A stretch of DNA of 64,000 bases from JAKZVK01 sp965261065 (GTDB lineage Bacteria; Acidobacteriota; Terriglobia; Bryobacterales; UBA6623), in NCBI GenBank assembly GCA_965261065.1, contig OZ253444.1:6634001-6698000 (forward strand), read 5' to 3'. Made by a program: the position numbers and the translations under genes. Of this stretch, positions 19,405-28,085 are shown piece after piece. The notes under the pieces were generated by a model. It was not told where the DNA came from. It made no database searches and was given only the letters and a program-made list of their open reading frames with translations. Positions within the stretch are counted from its first letter, which is position 1. The number at the start of each line of letters is the position of its first letter.

Positions 19405-20907
19405 TCACCGGGCGAGGGAATTCACTCCATACCCAAGCTCGTGGAGCACCCCAAGGGCCGTTTCGCGGTCATCGAACGGGACGCTCTCGTCGCCAATGGT
19501 TTGGTAGGTCTCGTGTCCCTTGCCCGCCAGCAGAACAATGTCGCCGCTCTGCGCGTGCGACAGCGCCAGGCGGATCGCGGCCGCGCGGTCCGGCTCGATC
19601 TCGTGCACGGCGTCCACGCGCCGAAGCCCGACCAGAATGTCGTTGATGATGTCGAGCGGGTTCTCACTGCGCGGATTATCGGATGTAAGAATTACGCGGT
19701 CGCTCAGGCGGCCGGCAATTTCTCCCATGGCGGGACGCTTGGTGCGGTCACGGTCGCCGCCGCAACCGAACATCGCGATCACCCGCCCCCGGCTCTTGGA
19801 TCGAATCAGCAGTGTGCGGGCCGCTCGAATCAGCCGCTGGAGCGCGTCGTCGGTGTGCGCGTAGTCGACTAGCACGACGAACGGCTGGCCTGCGTCGATT
19901 TGCTCGAACCGACCGGGGATGGCGCGGCAGGCGGCGATGCCCCTTTCGATCGTCCCAAGGCTGATGTCGAGCGAGATCGCCGCGGCGATCGCGGCCAGCA
20001 AGTTGGCGACATTGAACTCCCCGCTCAGAGCCGAGTGGACCTCCAGCCGGCCGCGCGGCGTGTTGGCTTGGAAGTGTAATTCGTTCAGCCCTACGTCGAC
20101 GTTCTCGGCCATGACGTCGGATGGGTTCTGCACGCCGAAGCTCAGCTTGGGCGCCGCGACGGTCTCCAAGAACTCCTGGCCCACGGGGTCGTCTTTGTTG
20201 ATGACGAGTACCTTGGGCGGCTTGCCGCCGGCGCCTTCCAAGAGACGCCGCTTGGCACGGGCGTAGTTCTCCATCGTCGAGTGGAAGTCGAGGTGGTCGC
20301 GCGAGAGGTTGGTGAAAACGGCGGTATGGAAATCCATGCCGAAGATGCGGCCCAACTCGAGCGCGTGCGAGGAGGCTTCGAGCGTCGCATGCGTCCCACC
20401 CTGCTCATCGAGATCCTGAAGGTAGCGCGCCAGGTCGAGCGATTCCGGAGTCGTGTTGACGGCGCGGATTTGGCGGTCGCCCACCTTGTGCTCGATCGTG
20501 CCGAGTCGGGCCGTCTTCAAGCCCGCCGCGTCGAGAATCGCATCGATCAAGTAGACGGTGGTCGTCTTTCCGTTGGTGCCGGTGACGCCGGTGAGCTTCA
20601 GGCGGCGGTCGGGACGGCCGTAGAACTCCAAAGCGGCTTGGGCCAGCGCCCGGCGACCGTGTGGAACGCGAACCCAATTGCCGCGGAGCTTAGCGGGCGC
20701 TTCGCGCTCGCTAACCACTGCCAGGGCCCCCGCGGCCAGGGCCGGCTCGACGAACCGATGCCCATCCACATGCTCGCCAGGAAACGCGAAGAAGAGTTCG
20801 CCGGGGCCGAGCTGCCGTGAGTCGTATTGCAAGCCCTTGACCTCGCGGGACGTCAGAGGATGGCCGGCTTCGACGACGGAACCCAGAAGCTGCCGCAGCG
20901 TCGTCAT
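19405..20907 (-). CDS. murE: UDP-MurNAc-dipeptide--meso-diaminopimelate ligase MurE
   Basis: 500 aa from ATG 20907 (MTTLRQLLGSVVEAG); the start overlaps the ftsI stop (ATGA, 20904-20907). The P-loop is VTGTNGKTTTVYLIDAI. The sequence LTSDNPRSENP contains DNPR, the motif of meso-DAP-specific MurE enzymes, which predicts DAP-type (Gram-negative) peptidoglycan. NLSRDHLDFH and FGCGGDRDRTKRP are further family motifs. The translational overlap with ftsI implies coordinated production. Confidence 0.96.
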   Translation of the reverse strand: MTTLRQLLGSVVEAGHPLTSREVKGLQYDSRQLGPGELFFAFPGEHVDGHRFVEPALAAGALAVVSEREAPAKLRGNWVRVPHGRRALAQAALEFYGRPDRRLKLTGVTGTNGKTTTVYLIDAILDAAGLKTARLGTIEHKVGDRQIRAVNTTPESLDLARYLQDLDEQGGTHATLEASSHALELGRIFGMDFHTAVFTNLSRDHLDFHSTMENYARAKRRLLEGAGGKPPKVLVINKDDPVGQEFLETVAAPKLSFGVQNPSDVMAENVDVGLNELHFQANTPRGRLEVHSALSGEFNVANLLAAIAAAISLDISLGTIERGIAACRAIPGRFEQIDAGQPFVVLVDYAHTDDALQRLIRAARTLLIRSKSRGRVIAMFGCGGDRDRTKRPAMGEIAGRLSDRVILTSDNPRSENPLDIINDILVGLRRVDAVHEIEPDRAAAIRLALSHAQSGDIVLLAGKGHETYQTIGDESVPFDDRETALGVLHELGYGVNSLAR

Positions 20908-23189
20908 TGCGTTCGCAGCGCCTCCCGCGCGTGAGGCTGGAACTCCACCGTGACCGGCCAGCCGGGTTGAATCGGCGTCCCCGGCGCGGGCCACTGGCGC
21001 AACGCCGTGCCGCGGCCGCGCACCCGCAGCCGCAACCCAAGCACCGAGGACTGGCTTACCACCTCGCGAACCGAGCGGCCCTGGAAGCTGGGAAGCACGC
21101 CCGCGGCCACTCGGATAGCCACCGGCTCCGGCGGCCGCAGCTCTTCGGTGAGCGCTTCGGGCTCCGGCATCGGGGCGCGCCCTTCGACCGGCTCTTGCGC
21201 AGAAGGAGCGGGCGCCGCCGGGGGCCGGGTTGCCGGGACGTGCAGAGCAAGCTGCATCTGTGGCAACGGGGCTCCCGGGGCCAAGGCGACCACGCGCTCT
21301 CCGGCCGGGGTGTACTCGACCGGCGCAGCGCTCTCGCTCTCCTCCGCCGCGGCTTGCTCGTCACCCAGGAAATCCGCCAGCAACTCTTGCGGTACGCTCG
21401 GCGGTTTGGCCGGCTTCGGGGCGAGCGGCATCTGCAGAGGCACGTCGCGGAAACGCAGCGCCTCGGTCGCCACGCGCGGAAAGACCGGCGCCGCGACCAG
21501 GCCGCCGTAGTACTTGCCAACCGGCGAGTCGAGAACGACCACAACCGCGATCGACGGGTCATTGACCGGGGCGAAACCCACGAAACTCGACACGTAGTCG
21601 GTCTTTGAGTACGTGCCGGTTTCGTCGTCGACCTTCTGGGCCGTGCCGGTCTTGCCGCCCACGCGGTAGCCGGGCGTTTGCGCCAACCGAGCCGTGCCTT
21701 GCAGCGCGGTTCGCTCCATCATGCCGCGCAGGGTCGCGGCGGTCTCGGAGCTAAGTATCCGCCTAGCAGGCCCTGAGGGGGGCTGTTCGCCGCGGCCGTC
21801 GGGATGAACCATCTTGTCGATCAACCGAAGGTCGACGAGAAGCCCACCGTTCGCGATGACACTGACGGCGCGCCCAAGCTGCACGGCGGTCACCCCCACT
21901 TCCTGCCCAATCGACACGGACCCGATCGACGTACTGCTCCAGCCGGAGGGAGGCCGGACCAAACCCTCCGCCTCGCCCGGCAGAGGCAGCTTGGTGGCCG
22001 AGCCGAAGCCAAATCGCCGGATGTATTCGTACAACCGGTCAGGTTGCAGCCGCAGCCCCAGCTTGATCGTCCCGACGTTGCTCGAACGCGCCAGCACGTC
22101 GGCGACGGTAAGGAAGCCGAATGGCTTGTGATCGCGGATGCGCCGGGACCCGATATAGATGGCGCCATTCTGACAGTCAATTAATTCGTCGGGCGTGGCA
22201 AGCCCTTCTTCGAGCGCGGCGGCGAAGGTGATGAGCTTGAAGGTCGAGCCGGGCTCGATCATGTGGCTGACGGCGTAGTTCTGGCGGCGGTCGACATCGG
22301 CCTGACCCCGCACCGGCTCATTGGGGTCGAACATCGGCCAACTAGCCAAGCCCAGCAGATCGCCGTTGTTTGGGTCGAGAATGACGATGGTCCCGGCAAT
22401 GGCTTGGGTCTCGCCGATGGCCCGTGCCAGCTCCCGCTCGGCCAGCATCTGGATGCGCTGGTCGATCGTCAGCACCAAGTCAAGGCCAGGCACGGGCTCT
22501 TGGGTTACGCGGCTTTCGTAGCGCTTTCGCAGCGCGTCGAGGTGGACGAGCCGCTTCCCCGGCCGGCCCCGCAACTGCTTTTCGTAGTACTGTTCGAGTC
22601 CGGCGAGCCCGGTGTGATCGACGCCGACCGCGCCCAGAATGTGGGACGCGCCCGTGCCCTTGGGGTAGTAGCGCTTGCTTTCTTTCTCGAAGTGCAGAGC
22701 GTCGAGCGGAAGATCCCGCACGCGTTCGGCTTGGCCCGGCTCGGCCAAGCGTTTGACCCACTGAAACTGCGTCTTCGTCAGCTTGTCGGCAAGAGTGTCC
22801 GGATCGATGCCGAGCACTTCCGAGAGCAGCTCGGCCGTGGTCCGCGGGTTCGCGACTTTGCTCGGGAACACACCGATCGAGTCCACCGGGGTGCTGCGCG
22901 CCAGCTCGACGCCGAAGCGGTCGAAGATCTCACCCCGCTTGGCGCCGATCTCGATAACCGACTCTTGCTGCTTTTGTGCTTGCTGGACGAACCCCTCGGT
23001 GCGCAGGACCTGCAAGTCCCAAAGGCGAAACAGGATCAGGCCGATCCAGAGGGTACAGGCGAAGCCGAAGAGGATGAGCCGGACGCGGGGGTGACGCTCA
23101 GAGTGACGCAGCAGAGAAGCAAACCCGGCCACAGGCGGTCGGGCGCTCCGTCTGGAAACGGGACCGAGCCTTTGGCGGGCGCTTCCCAT
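20904..23189 (-). CDS. ftsI: Septal transpeptidase FtsI (PBP3) with C-terminal PASTA domain
   Basis: 761 aa from ATG 23189; a TTG one codon upstream is possible. One membrane anchor (about residues 38-56) is followed by the PBP dimerisation domain (GAKRGEIFDRFG) and the transpeptidase domain: catalytic S315 in the SxxK motif STFK, SSN at 370-372, and KTGTAQ from K514. This class B enzyme cross-links septal peptidoglycan together with FtsW. After the catalytic domain comes a Pro/Ala/Glu-rich linker of about 130 residues and one PASTA-like domain (VLPSFQGRSVREVVSQ...GTPIQPGWPVTVEF). FtsI of Proteobacteria lacks PASTA, whereas Firmicutes, Actinobacteria and some other phyla have it. Confidence 0.95.
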   Translation of the reverse strand: MGSARQRLGPVSRRSARPPVAGFASLLRHSERHPRVRLILFGFACTLWIGLILFRLWDLQVLRTEGFVQQAQKQQESVIEIGAKRGEIFDRFGVELARSTPVDSIGVFPSKVANPRTTAELLSEVLGIDPDTLADKLTKTQFQWVKRLAEPGQAERVRDLPLDALHFEKESKRYYPKGTGASHILGAVGVDHTGLAGLEQYYEKQLRGRPGKRLVHLDALRKRYESRVTQEPVPGLDLVLTIDQRIQMLAERELARAIGETQAIAGTIVILDPNNGDLLGLASWPMFDPNEPVRGQADVDRRQNYAVSHMIEPGSTFKLITFAAALEEGLATPDELIDCQNGAIYIGSRRIRDHKPFGFLTVADVLARSSNVGTIKLGLRLQPDRLYEYIRRFGFGSATKLPLPGEAEGLVRPPSGWSSTSIGSVSIGQEVGVTAVQLGRAVSVIANGGLLVDLRLIDKMVHPDGRGEQPPSGPARRILSSETAATLRGMMERTALQGTARLAQTPGYRVGGKTGTAQKVDDETGTYSKTDYVSSFVGFAPVNDPSIAVVVVLDSPVGKYYGGLVAAPVFPRVATEALRFRDVPLQMPLAPKPAKPPSVPQELLADFLGDEQAAAEESESAAPVEYTPAGERVVALAPGAPLPQMQLALHVPATRPPAAPAPSAQEPVEGRAPMPEPEALTEELRPPEPVAIRVAAGVLPSFQGRSVREVVSQSSVLGLRLRVRGRGTALRQWPAPGTPIQPGWPVTVEFQPHAREALRTQ

Positions 23190-23256
23190 CAAAGAACCAA
23201 ACCGGCATAGCTGCCTAAGACGGCGGACTGAAAGCGGAGTTCACCGGAACTTTGTG

Positions 23257-23919
23257 TCAAGGCCTGCTAAGGCCGCGATTCTGAGCCAGCGCGCTCCGTC
23301 CCTCCACGGGGGCAATGGTGCGGTTCTGCCAGGCAAACCTCTCCGGCGGGGTGGCGGCGAGACCCTGCCGCGACGCCAACGCCGTGACGCGGCGCAGGTC
23401 GCTCAACACCGCCTGCCGAACCTTCAATTGATCCTGCACTTCCACCATCTGCTGGCGCGTCTGCGCAAGCGTCTCAATTCGATAGCCGGATGCCCTCAAC
23501 AGTGGCCGTGGCGCCAACACCACTACGAGCAGCGCTAGGCCCAGCACGCCGGCGCCGACCAGTTGCAGCCACATGGCCTTGCTCTTGGGGTCGGGCAGCC
23601 GCCGTACTTGCGAGTTGTCGATCGTCTTGACGTGGAAGTAGACGTCCTCCATCGGCAATGGATGGAAGGCGGTCGGGCGCTTCGACAGGCCCGCCCGAAC
23701 CGAACGGCTCGCCGGCACGCCGTCGTAGACGAAGCCACGCACCCGGCCAGTCGATACCCGGCCGGTAGACGACCAGCCGGCCGATGTACGCCGGGAGGAT
23801 GGACCTCTAGCCCTCCCTTCTTCAAATCGGCTTTCGGACGCGTTGGAATCGAACTCAATGTTGCCGCCGGGACTCGCTCCCCTCGACAAGCGCGGTTCCA
23901 CTAGTTGAGCGAGAGCCAT
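23257..23919 (-). CDS. ftsL: FtsL-like division protein
   Basis: 220 aa from ATG 23919, which overlaps the rsmH end by 19 nt and has GGAAAGGACGCAGGAG just upstream. The first 100 residues are hydrophilic, Arg/Ser-rich and unusually long for FtsL. Then comes one transmembrane helix (LVGAGVLGLALLVVVLAP) and a short periplasmic heptad-rich segment (ETLAQTRQQMVEVQDQLKVRQAVL), typical of FtsL/DivIC-type coiled coils. A shorter start (MEDVYFHVKTID) would give about 127 aa, closer to the family size. Identity rests on topology and the position between rsmH and ftsI. Confidence 0.7.
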   Translation of the reverse strand: MALAQLVEPRLSRGASPGGNIEFDSNASESRFEEGRARGPSSRRTSAGWSSTGRVSTGRVRGFVYDGVPASRSVRAGLSKRPTAFHPLPMEDVYFHVKTIDNSQVRRLPDPKSKAMWLQLVGAGVLGLALLVVVLAPRPLLRASGYRIETLAQTRQQMVEVQDQLKVRQAVLSDLRRVTALASRQGLAATPPERFAWQNRTIAPVEGRSALAQNRGLSRP

Positions 23920-24800
23920 GTCTCCTGCGTCCTTTCCGCGGCGCGCAGCTTGGCGCTGCGGCTGGCCGGGTTCTCCTCGAGTTCCGCGTCGCCGGGCCGT
24001 ACCACGCGCCGCGTCAAGATCGTTAGCATGTCCCGCGCGTCCCACAGCCGGAACGACTGCTTCACCCGCCGGTCTTCATGCGAGTGGAAGCTGATGACGA
24101 CGAAGCGCCCTCCAGGCGAGAGAAGCCGCGGCGAGTCTTCGAGGAGTCGCTCCAGCTCTTCCAACTCGCCGTTCACGGCGATGCGCAGAGCTTGGAAGGT
24201 CCTCGTGGCCGGATGAATCCGCCAGCGAGCCGCTCTGGGAGTCGTTCGGGGAACGGCCTTTCTCACGACATCGGCCAGATGGACGGTGTCGCGAATGGGC
24301 CGCCCCCAAACGATGGCTTTAGCGATTCTTCGGCTTCTTCGTTCGTCACCGAATTCGTATATCAAGTCGGCCAGACTCTTTTCGTCGTAGTGATTTACGA
24401 TATGCTCGGCCGTCAATTCCTGGCTCTGGTCCATGCGCATATCAAGAGGGCCTTCGCGTTGAAAGCTAAAGCCCCGCTCGGCCGCTTCGAATTGCCCGCG
24501 CGACAAGCCCAGGTCGGCCACGATGCCCTGCACCGGGCGGGCTTCCCCTACGATGTCGGCAATGGCTCCGTAGCTGTCGCGCACCAAAGTTACCTTGTCC
24601 CGATAGGCGTGAAGACGCTCTCGGGCCGACTCCATCGCGTCGGCGTCCCGGTCGATCGCGATGAGCCGGCCCGAGTGGAGGCGTGCCAGTATCGCCTCTG
24701 CGTAACGGCTCTCACCCAACGTGCAATCCACATACGTCCCGGCTGAATCGATCTTGAGATACTCCAAAACCTGGGGGAGCAGAACCGGATAGTGCGCCAA
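23901..24800 (-). CDS. rsmH: 16S rRNA (cytosine(1402)-N4)-methyltransferase RsmH
   Basis: 299 aa from TTG 24800 (reads MAHYPVLLPQVLEYL); a stop lies in frame directly upstream, so TTG is the first possible start, with GGGAG 8 nt before it. SAM-dependent methylation of 16S rRNA C1402. Family motifs: YVDCTLGESRYAEAIL (SAM site, usually GGG in place of ESR), IAIDRDADAM, GIVADLGLSRGQFEAAERGFSF, GPLDMRMD, FQALRIAVNGELEEL and VISFHSHEDRRVK. It is the second gene of the operon, 3 nt after mraZ. Confidence 0.95.
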   Translation of the reverse strand: MAHYPVLLPQVLEYLKIDSAGTYVDCTLGESRYAEAILARLHSGRLIAIDRDADAMESARERLHAYRDKVTLVRDSYGAIADIVGEARPVQGIVADLGLSRGQFEAAERGFSFQREGPLDMRMDQSQELTAEHIVNHYDEKSLADLIYEFGDERRSRRIAKAIVWGRPIRDTVHLADVVRKAVPRTTPRAARWRIHPATRTFQALRIAVNGELEELERLLEDSPRLLSPGGRFVVISFHSHEDRRVKQSFRLWDARDMLTILTRRVVRPGDAELEENPASRSAKLRAAERTQETWLSLN

Positions 24801-24803
24801 TCA

Positions 24804-25262
24804 CTACACTCCCAGGTTGGCGGCATGCTGTAGGTCCTCGGCCGTCAATTGATTCGCCTTGGCGGACTCGTCGAACTTGTCGGCGGTCAAAACAATCATG
24901 TGATTGGACTGCCATAGAATCTTGACTTCGCCCCTCATGCCCGCGGCTTCCCGCAAAACCGCGGGCACAAGGATGCGGCCTTGGTTGTCCAAGGTCTCTT
25001 CTGCCCCAAACCGATTCGCCTGGAACAGAATCTTGTCCTTCACGACGCCGTCAGACTCCTTGCCCTCCGGCGATTTTTCAGATAACCTAGCTTCAACGGT
25101 TTCCCACTCGCGAAGAGGAAACAACTTCGCGCGAGCGCCGTCAAGGCTGGTGATGAAGATGGTGGCGTCCCGATATTGCTCCTCGAGTTTTTGGCGGACC
25201 AGGGCGGGCAGCTTGAGTCTGCCTTTTTCGTCCACCCGCCCGGTCTGTATGCCTCTGAACAT
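24804..25262 (-). CDS. mraZ: Transcriptional regulator MraZ
   Basis: 152 aa, ATG 25262 (MFRGIQTGRVDEKGRLKLPAL). Two tandem SpoVT/AbrB-type domains: residues about 1-50 with DEKGRLKLP, and about 80-125 with LDNQGRILVPAVLREAAG. MraZ forms ring-shaped oligomers that bind repeated motifs in its own promoter and repress the dcw operon in several bacteria. Five 10-bp-spaced repeats lie 40-90 bp upstream, matching that mode. First gene of the 14-gene operon. No strong Shine-Dalgarno sequence is seen. Confidence 0.95.
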   Translation of the reverse strand: MFRGIQTGRVDEKGRLKLPALVRQKLEEQYRDATIFITSLDGARAKLFPLREWETVEARLSEKSPEGKESDGVVKDKILFQANRFGAEETLDNQGRILVPAVLREAAGMRGEVKILWQSNHMIVLTADKFDESAKANQLTAEDLQHAANLGV

Positions 25263-25300
25263 GCTTGAAGACCGCTATCGCCTGAGGAGGAACGATTCTG

Positions 25301-25350
25301 GTCAACCACTTTGGTCCAATTTTGGCTACTGTTAACCACTATCGACCACT
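25301..25350 (-). promoter_or_regulatory. Putative MraZ operator: five 10-bp direct repeats
   Basis: Read on the minus strand, GTGGTCGATA, GTGGTTAACA, GTAGCCAAAA, TTGGACCAAA, GTGGTTGACC follow one another with exact 10-bp period; three begin GTGG, and all but the third have TGG or a close match. Known MraZ boxes are short TG-rich repeats at 10-bp spacing upstream of mraZ. The array sits between the predicted -10 element and the start codon, a repressor position. Confidence 0.75.
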
Positions 25351-25353
25351 GCA

Positions 25354-25382
25354 AGGATCGCCTATTCTGAGCCGTTTGTCAA
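25354..25382 (-). promoter_or_regulatory. Putative sigma70-type promoter of the dcw operon
   Basis: On the minus strand a perfect -35 TTGACA (25382-25377) is followed after 17 bp by GATCCT (25359-25354), a weak -10 (three of six consensus bases). The MraZ-like repeats begin immediately downstream. The -35 match and the placement are the main support. Confidence 0.5.
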
Positions 25383-25591
25383 GAGGTATCTTCAAAAAAA
25401 TGTTGGGGTTACGACCCCGATTCAAGATATTGTGCTGTCAGTAGCCTGCATACCATATCTTGTGTTGTGGGGGAGTGATTGCCGGTGAACGCAACTGGAA
25501 GGGCCGACCAAAGCTGGTGTTCCAGTTGTGCCTGATAGGCCACTGTGGACCACGTACGGTCGAGACATGCGGACGGGTGGAAAGCGGAGAG

Positions 25592-26966
25592 ATGATGGAG
25601 GAAGTGATCGAATCAATCGTCAAGGGTCCGTTTACGCTGACCCCTGAGAACGTCTACCACATCCCCTCGAAGCCGCTGGGTGCTCTTCGCGTCGCCGGGA
25701 TGGTACTGGTTAGCCTGCTGGCGGGTTGCGCGGTCGAGACGGAGTACGTCGTCAACACGATCGCAGATGTGTCCGACGCCAATCCCGGCGACGGCACGTG
25801 CGCCGGCGGCGGTGGCAACGTCTGCTCGGTGCGCGCCGCCATCGAAGAAACCAATACTCACCCCGAGGGCGAGCTAGTCCGGATTACCATCCCCGAGGGT
25901 GTCTACGAGCTCAACGCGGAAGCGTTGGACCTCACGCACGACTCCGTGATCATCCGTGGCGCCGGGCGCGACCGCACGGTGGTCCGGCAGACGGGCACCG
26001 GCAGCAACGTCCTGAACATTACAGGGCCGGACGACATCCTCGTGGAGGGTCTGACGCTGACCGGTGGCAGGGTGTCGACAATCGCGAGCGGGGGCGGCGT
26101 TTTCGTCGACGGCGCCGGCTATCGAGTGACGTTCGACGACTGCCGCATCAATGACAACTACGCCGGCTGGCTGGGCGGCGGCATCTTCGCGGACGGCAAC
26201 GGCGTCCTCAACGTTCTGAACTGTGTAGTTGACGAGAACGATTCGACGGGCGGCGAGGGCTGCGTGTCGGGCGGCGGAGTGAGCGGGGGCGGCGGCATCG
26301 CAACCGCGGGCCCGACGCTGAGTCTGATCCAAAGCGTGGTCCGTGACAATTGCGGCAGTAACGGCGGCGGCGTCCGACTCATCGGGGGGGGCGAATCACC
26401 TCATCCTGCGTTCGAGCATATCGGGCAATGGCTCGGCCACTCGCGGGGGCGGGTTGCATGCGCAGAGTTGGGCCACCGGCCGGATCGAAGACAGCACGAT
26501 CGCCGAAAACTCAGGACCGGAAGTAGGGGGAGTTCTCATCGAGGGCAGCGGTTTCTCGATCATCAATGTCACCATCGCCGGCAACACAACGGTGTTGGCC
26601 GACGACAATACCGGCGGGATCTTAAGCAGGGACGGCGCCCTGGTCGGCCTGACCAATACGGTGATCGCGGACAATGCCGGCTTCATCGAAGACTGCTCCG
26701 GTCCATTCCTGTCGGGCGGCGGGAATTTCTTCGGCGAGGACGACGCGAGTTGTACGTTCGCGGAGGGACCATCGGACATTCTCGATGGCGGCGACCCGGG
26801 CCTCGGCGTTCTCGGCTTTCACGGCGCGGAGACTCTTACGATGCTCCTCGACGCGGATAGCCCGCTGGTCGATAGCGGCACCACGGGCTGCGCTCCGATC
26901 GACCAACGCAACAACGAGGCACCGGTGGGAGACGGCTGCGACATCGGGGCTGTCGAACGACAATAG
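25592..26966 (+). pseudogene. CSLREA/right-handed beta-helix lipoprotein, frameshifted at a G8 tract
   Basis: The first part (frame of ATG 25592) has a hydrophobic stretch ending in lipobox LLAGC (an alternative start MVLVSLLAGC is at 25700). A CSLREA-type region follows (VVNTIADVSDANPGDGTC...CSVRAAIEETN), then parallel beta-helix repeats rich in GGG and N. At 26384-26391 there are eight G residues. With seven, the frame would continue as IGGANHLILRSSISGN into the second part, which ends at 26966 with DQRNNEAPVGDGCDIGAVERQ, the usual C-terminal motif of these proteins. So one gene of about 457 codons is split by a single extra G: real frameshift, phase-variable tract or sequencing error. Likely cell surface; function unknown. 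Confidence 0.7.
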
Positions 26967-27158
26967 CCCGCCGCCGGCGAAGGCGATTCGCGAAATCGTT
27001 CGCAGGCTTGCAGGCAAGTTTCGATCTGGGCAAAGTCGCCCTCGAGCGCGCGAACGTCGAGCGGACGCTGCCCCAACGGGTCGAAGAGCTAAAGACGTAG
27101 GTTCGCGGCCGGGCCGGCGAAGTCCCAAGGTAAGCTGTGGAAGACCGGTCGGACAGGC

Positions 27159-27986
27159 ATGAAGGAAGCCAGCGAGCTCAATCGGAGATACTGGGACGCG
27201 CTCGTCCCGGTCCACGCCGCGAGCCGGTTCTACGACGTAGACGGGTTTCGCGCCGGGCGGTCGAGCCTGCACAGTATCGAAACGGAGGCGGTAGGGAATG
27301 TCGCCGGGAAATCGATGCTCCATCTACAGTGCCACTTCGGGCTCGATACGTTGAGTTGGGCTCGGTTGGGCGCCGAAGTCGTAGGCATTGACTTCTCCGC
27401 GACCGCCGTGGCGCGGGCCAGGGAATTGGCGAAGGAGGCGGATCTTGCCTCGCGCGCCACGTTCGTACACCACGATGTGCTGGATCTGAGATCGGCGCTG
27501 GACCGCGAGTTCGACATCATCTTCACCTCCTACGGGACGATCACCTGGCTGCGCGATCTCGAAGCCTGGGCTCCTGCGATCGCGCGATCCTTGAAGCTGG
27601 ACGGCTTCTTCTATATCGTCGACAATCATCCGACGTCCTACCTATTTAAAGCCGACGAAGAAGGTCACGTCGCCCGGCGCTACGACTATTTTCACAGTCC
27701 AGAACCGTTGCAACTGGAACCCCAGCCGGACTACGCGGACACGGATCACACCACCCTTGCGGCCGAGGCGTGGATCTGGTCTCTATCAGATCTCTTCGGG
27801 GCTCTGGAGAGGGCGGGTCTCGTTGTTTATGAGTTCAAGGAGCACCCGCGAACCGTCTTTAAGCAGTTTCCTCACATGCGGGAAACGAGCGACGGTTACT
27901 GGGAGCTACCGGCCGAGGAGCTGGATCTACCGCTGTTGTTTTCGCTCAAGGCGCGGCGGGAGGGAGGAACAGAGCAGCGCCTCTAG
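27159..27986 (+). CDS. SAM-dependent class I methyltransferase
   Basis: 275 aa from ATG 27159. A Rossmann methyltransferase core: motif I MLHLQCHFGLDTLSWARLGAEVVGID (27312-27390; LQCHFGLDT replaces the usual GxGxG), then a FVHHDVLDL acidic loop and FDIIFTSYGTITWL as motif IV. The C-terminal part (HFHSPEPL-type, WSLSDLFGALERAGLVVYEFKEHP) is typical of a small uncharacterised family of such enzymes. Substrate unknown. It stands alone between the beta-helix gene and the fabF remnant. Confidence 0.75.
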   Translation: MKEASELNRRYWDALVPVHAASRFYDVDGFRAGRSSLHSIETEAVGNVAGKSMLHLQCHFGLDTLSWARLGAEVVGIDFSATAVARARELAKEADLASRATFVHHDVLDLRSALDREFDIIFTSYGTITWLRDLEAWAPAIARSLKLDGFFYIVDNHPTSYLFKADEEGHVARRYDYFHSPEPLQLEPQPDYADTDHTTLAAEAWIWSLSDLFGALERAGLVVYEFKEHPRTVFKQFPHMRETSDGYWELPAEELDLPLLFSLKARREGGTEQRL

Positions 27987-28085
27987 ATGGGCCGCCGCGG
28001 TGACCGGCGGCGCTTACGAACTTGGCTTTCTTGCTACCGGCGGTGGCGGCCGACCCCGCCTTTTCACGCAGCGTAGAGCGAGGGG

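Noticed and set aside
26967..27158. Possible small gene between the beta-helix gene and the methyltransferase
   Set aside because: Open frames are short on both strands, and no start signal or recognised motif is present.
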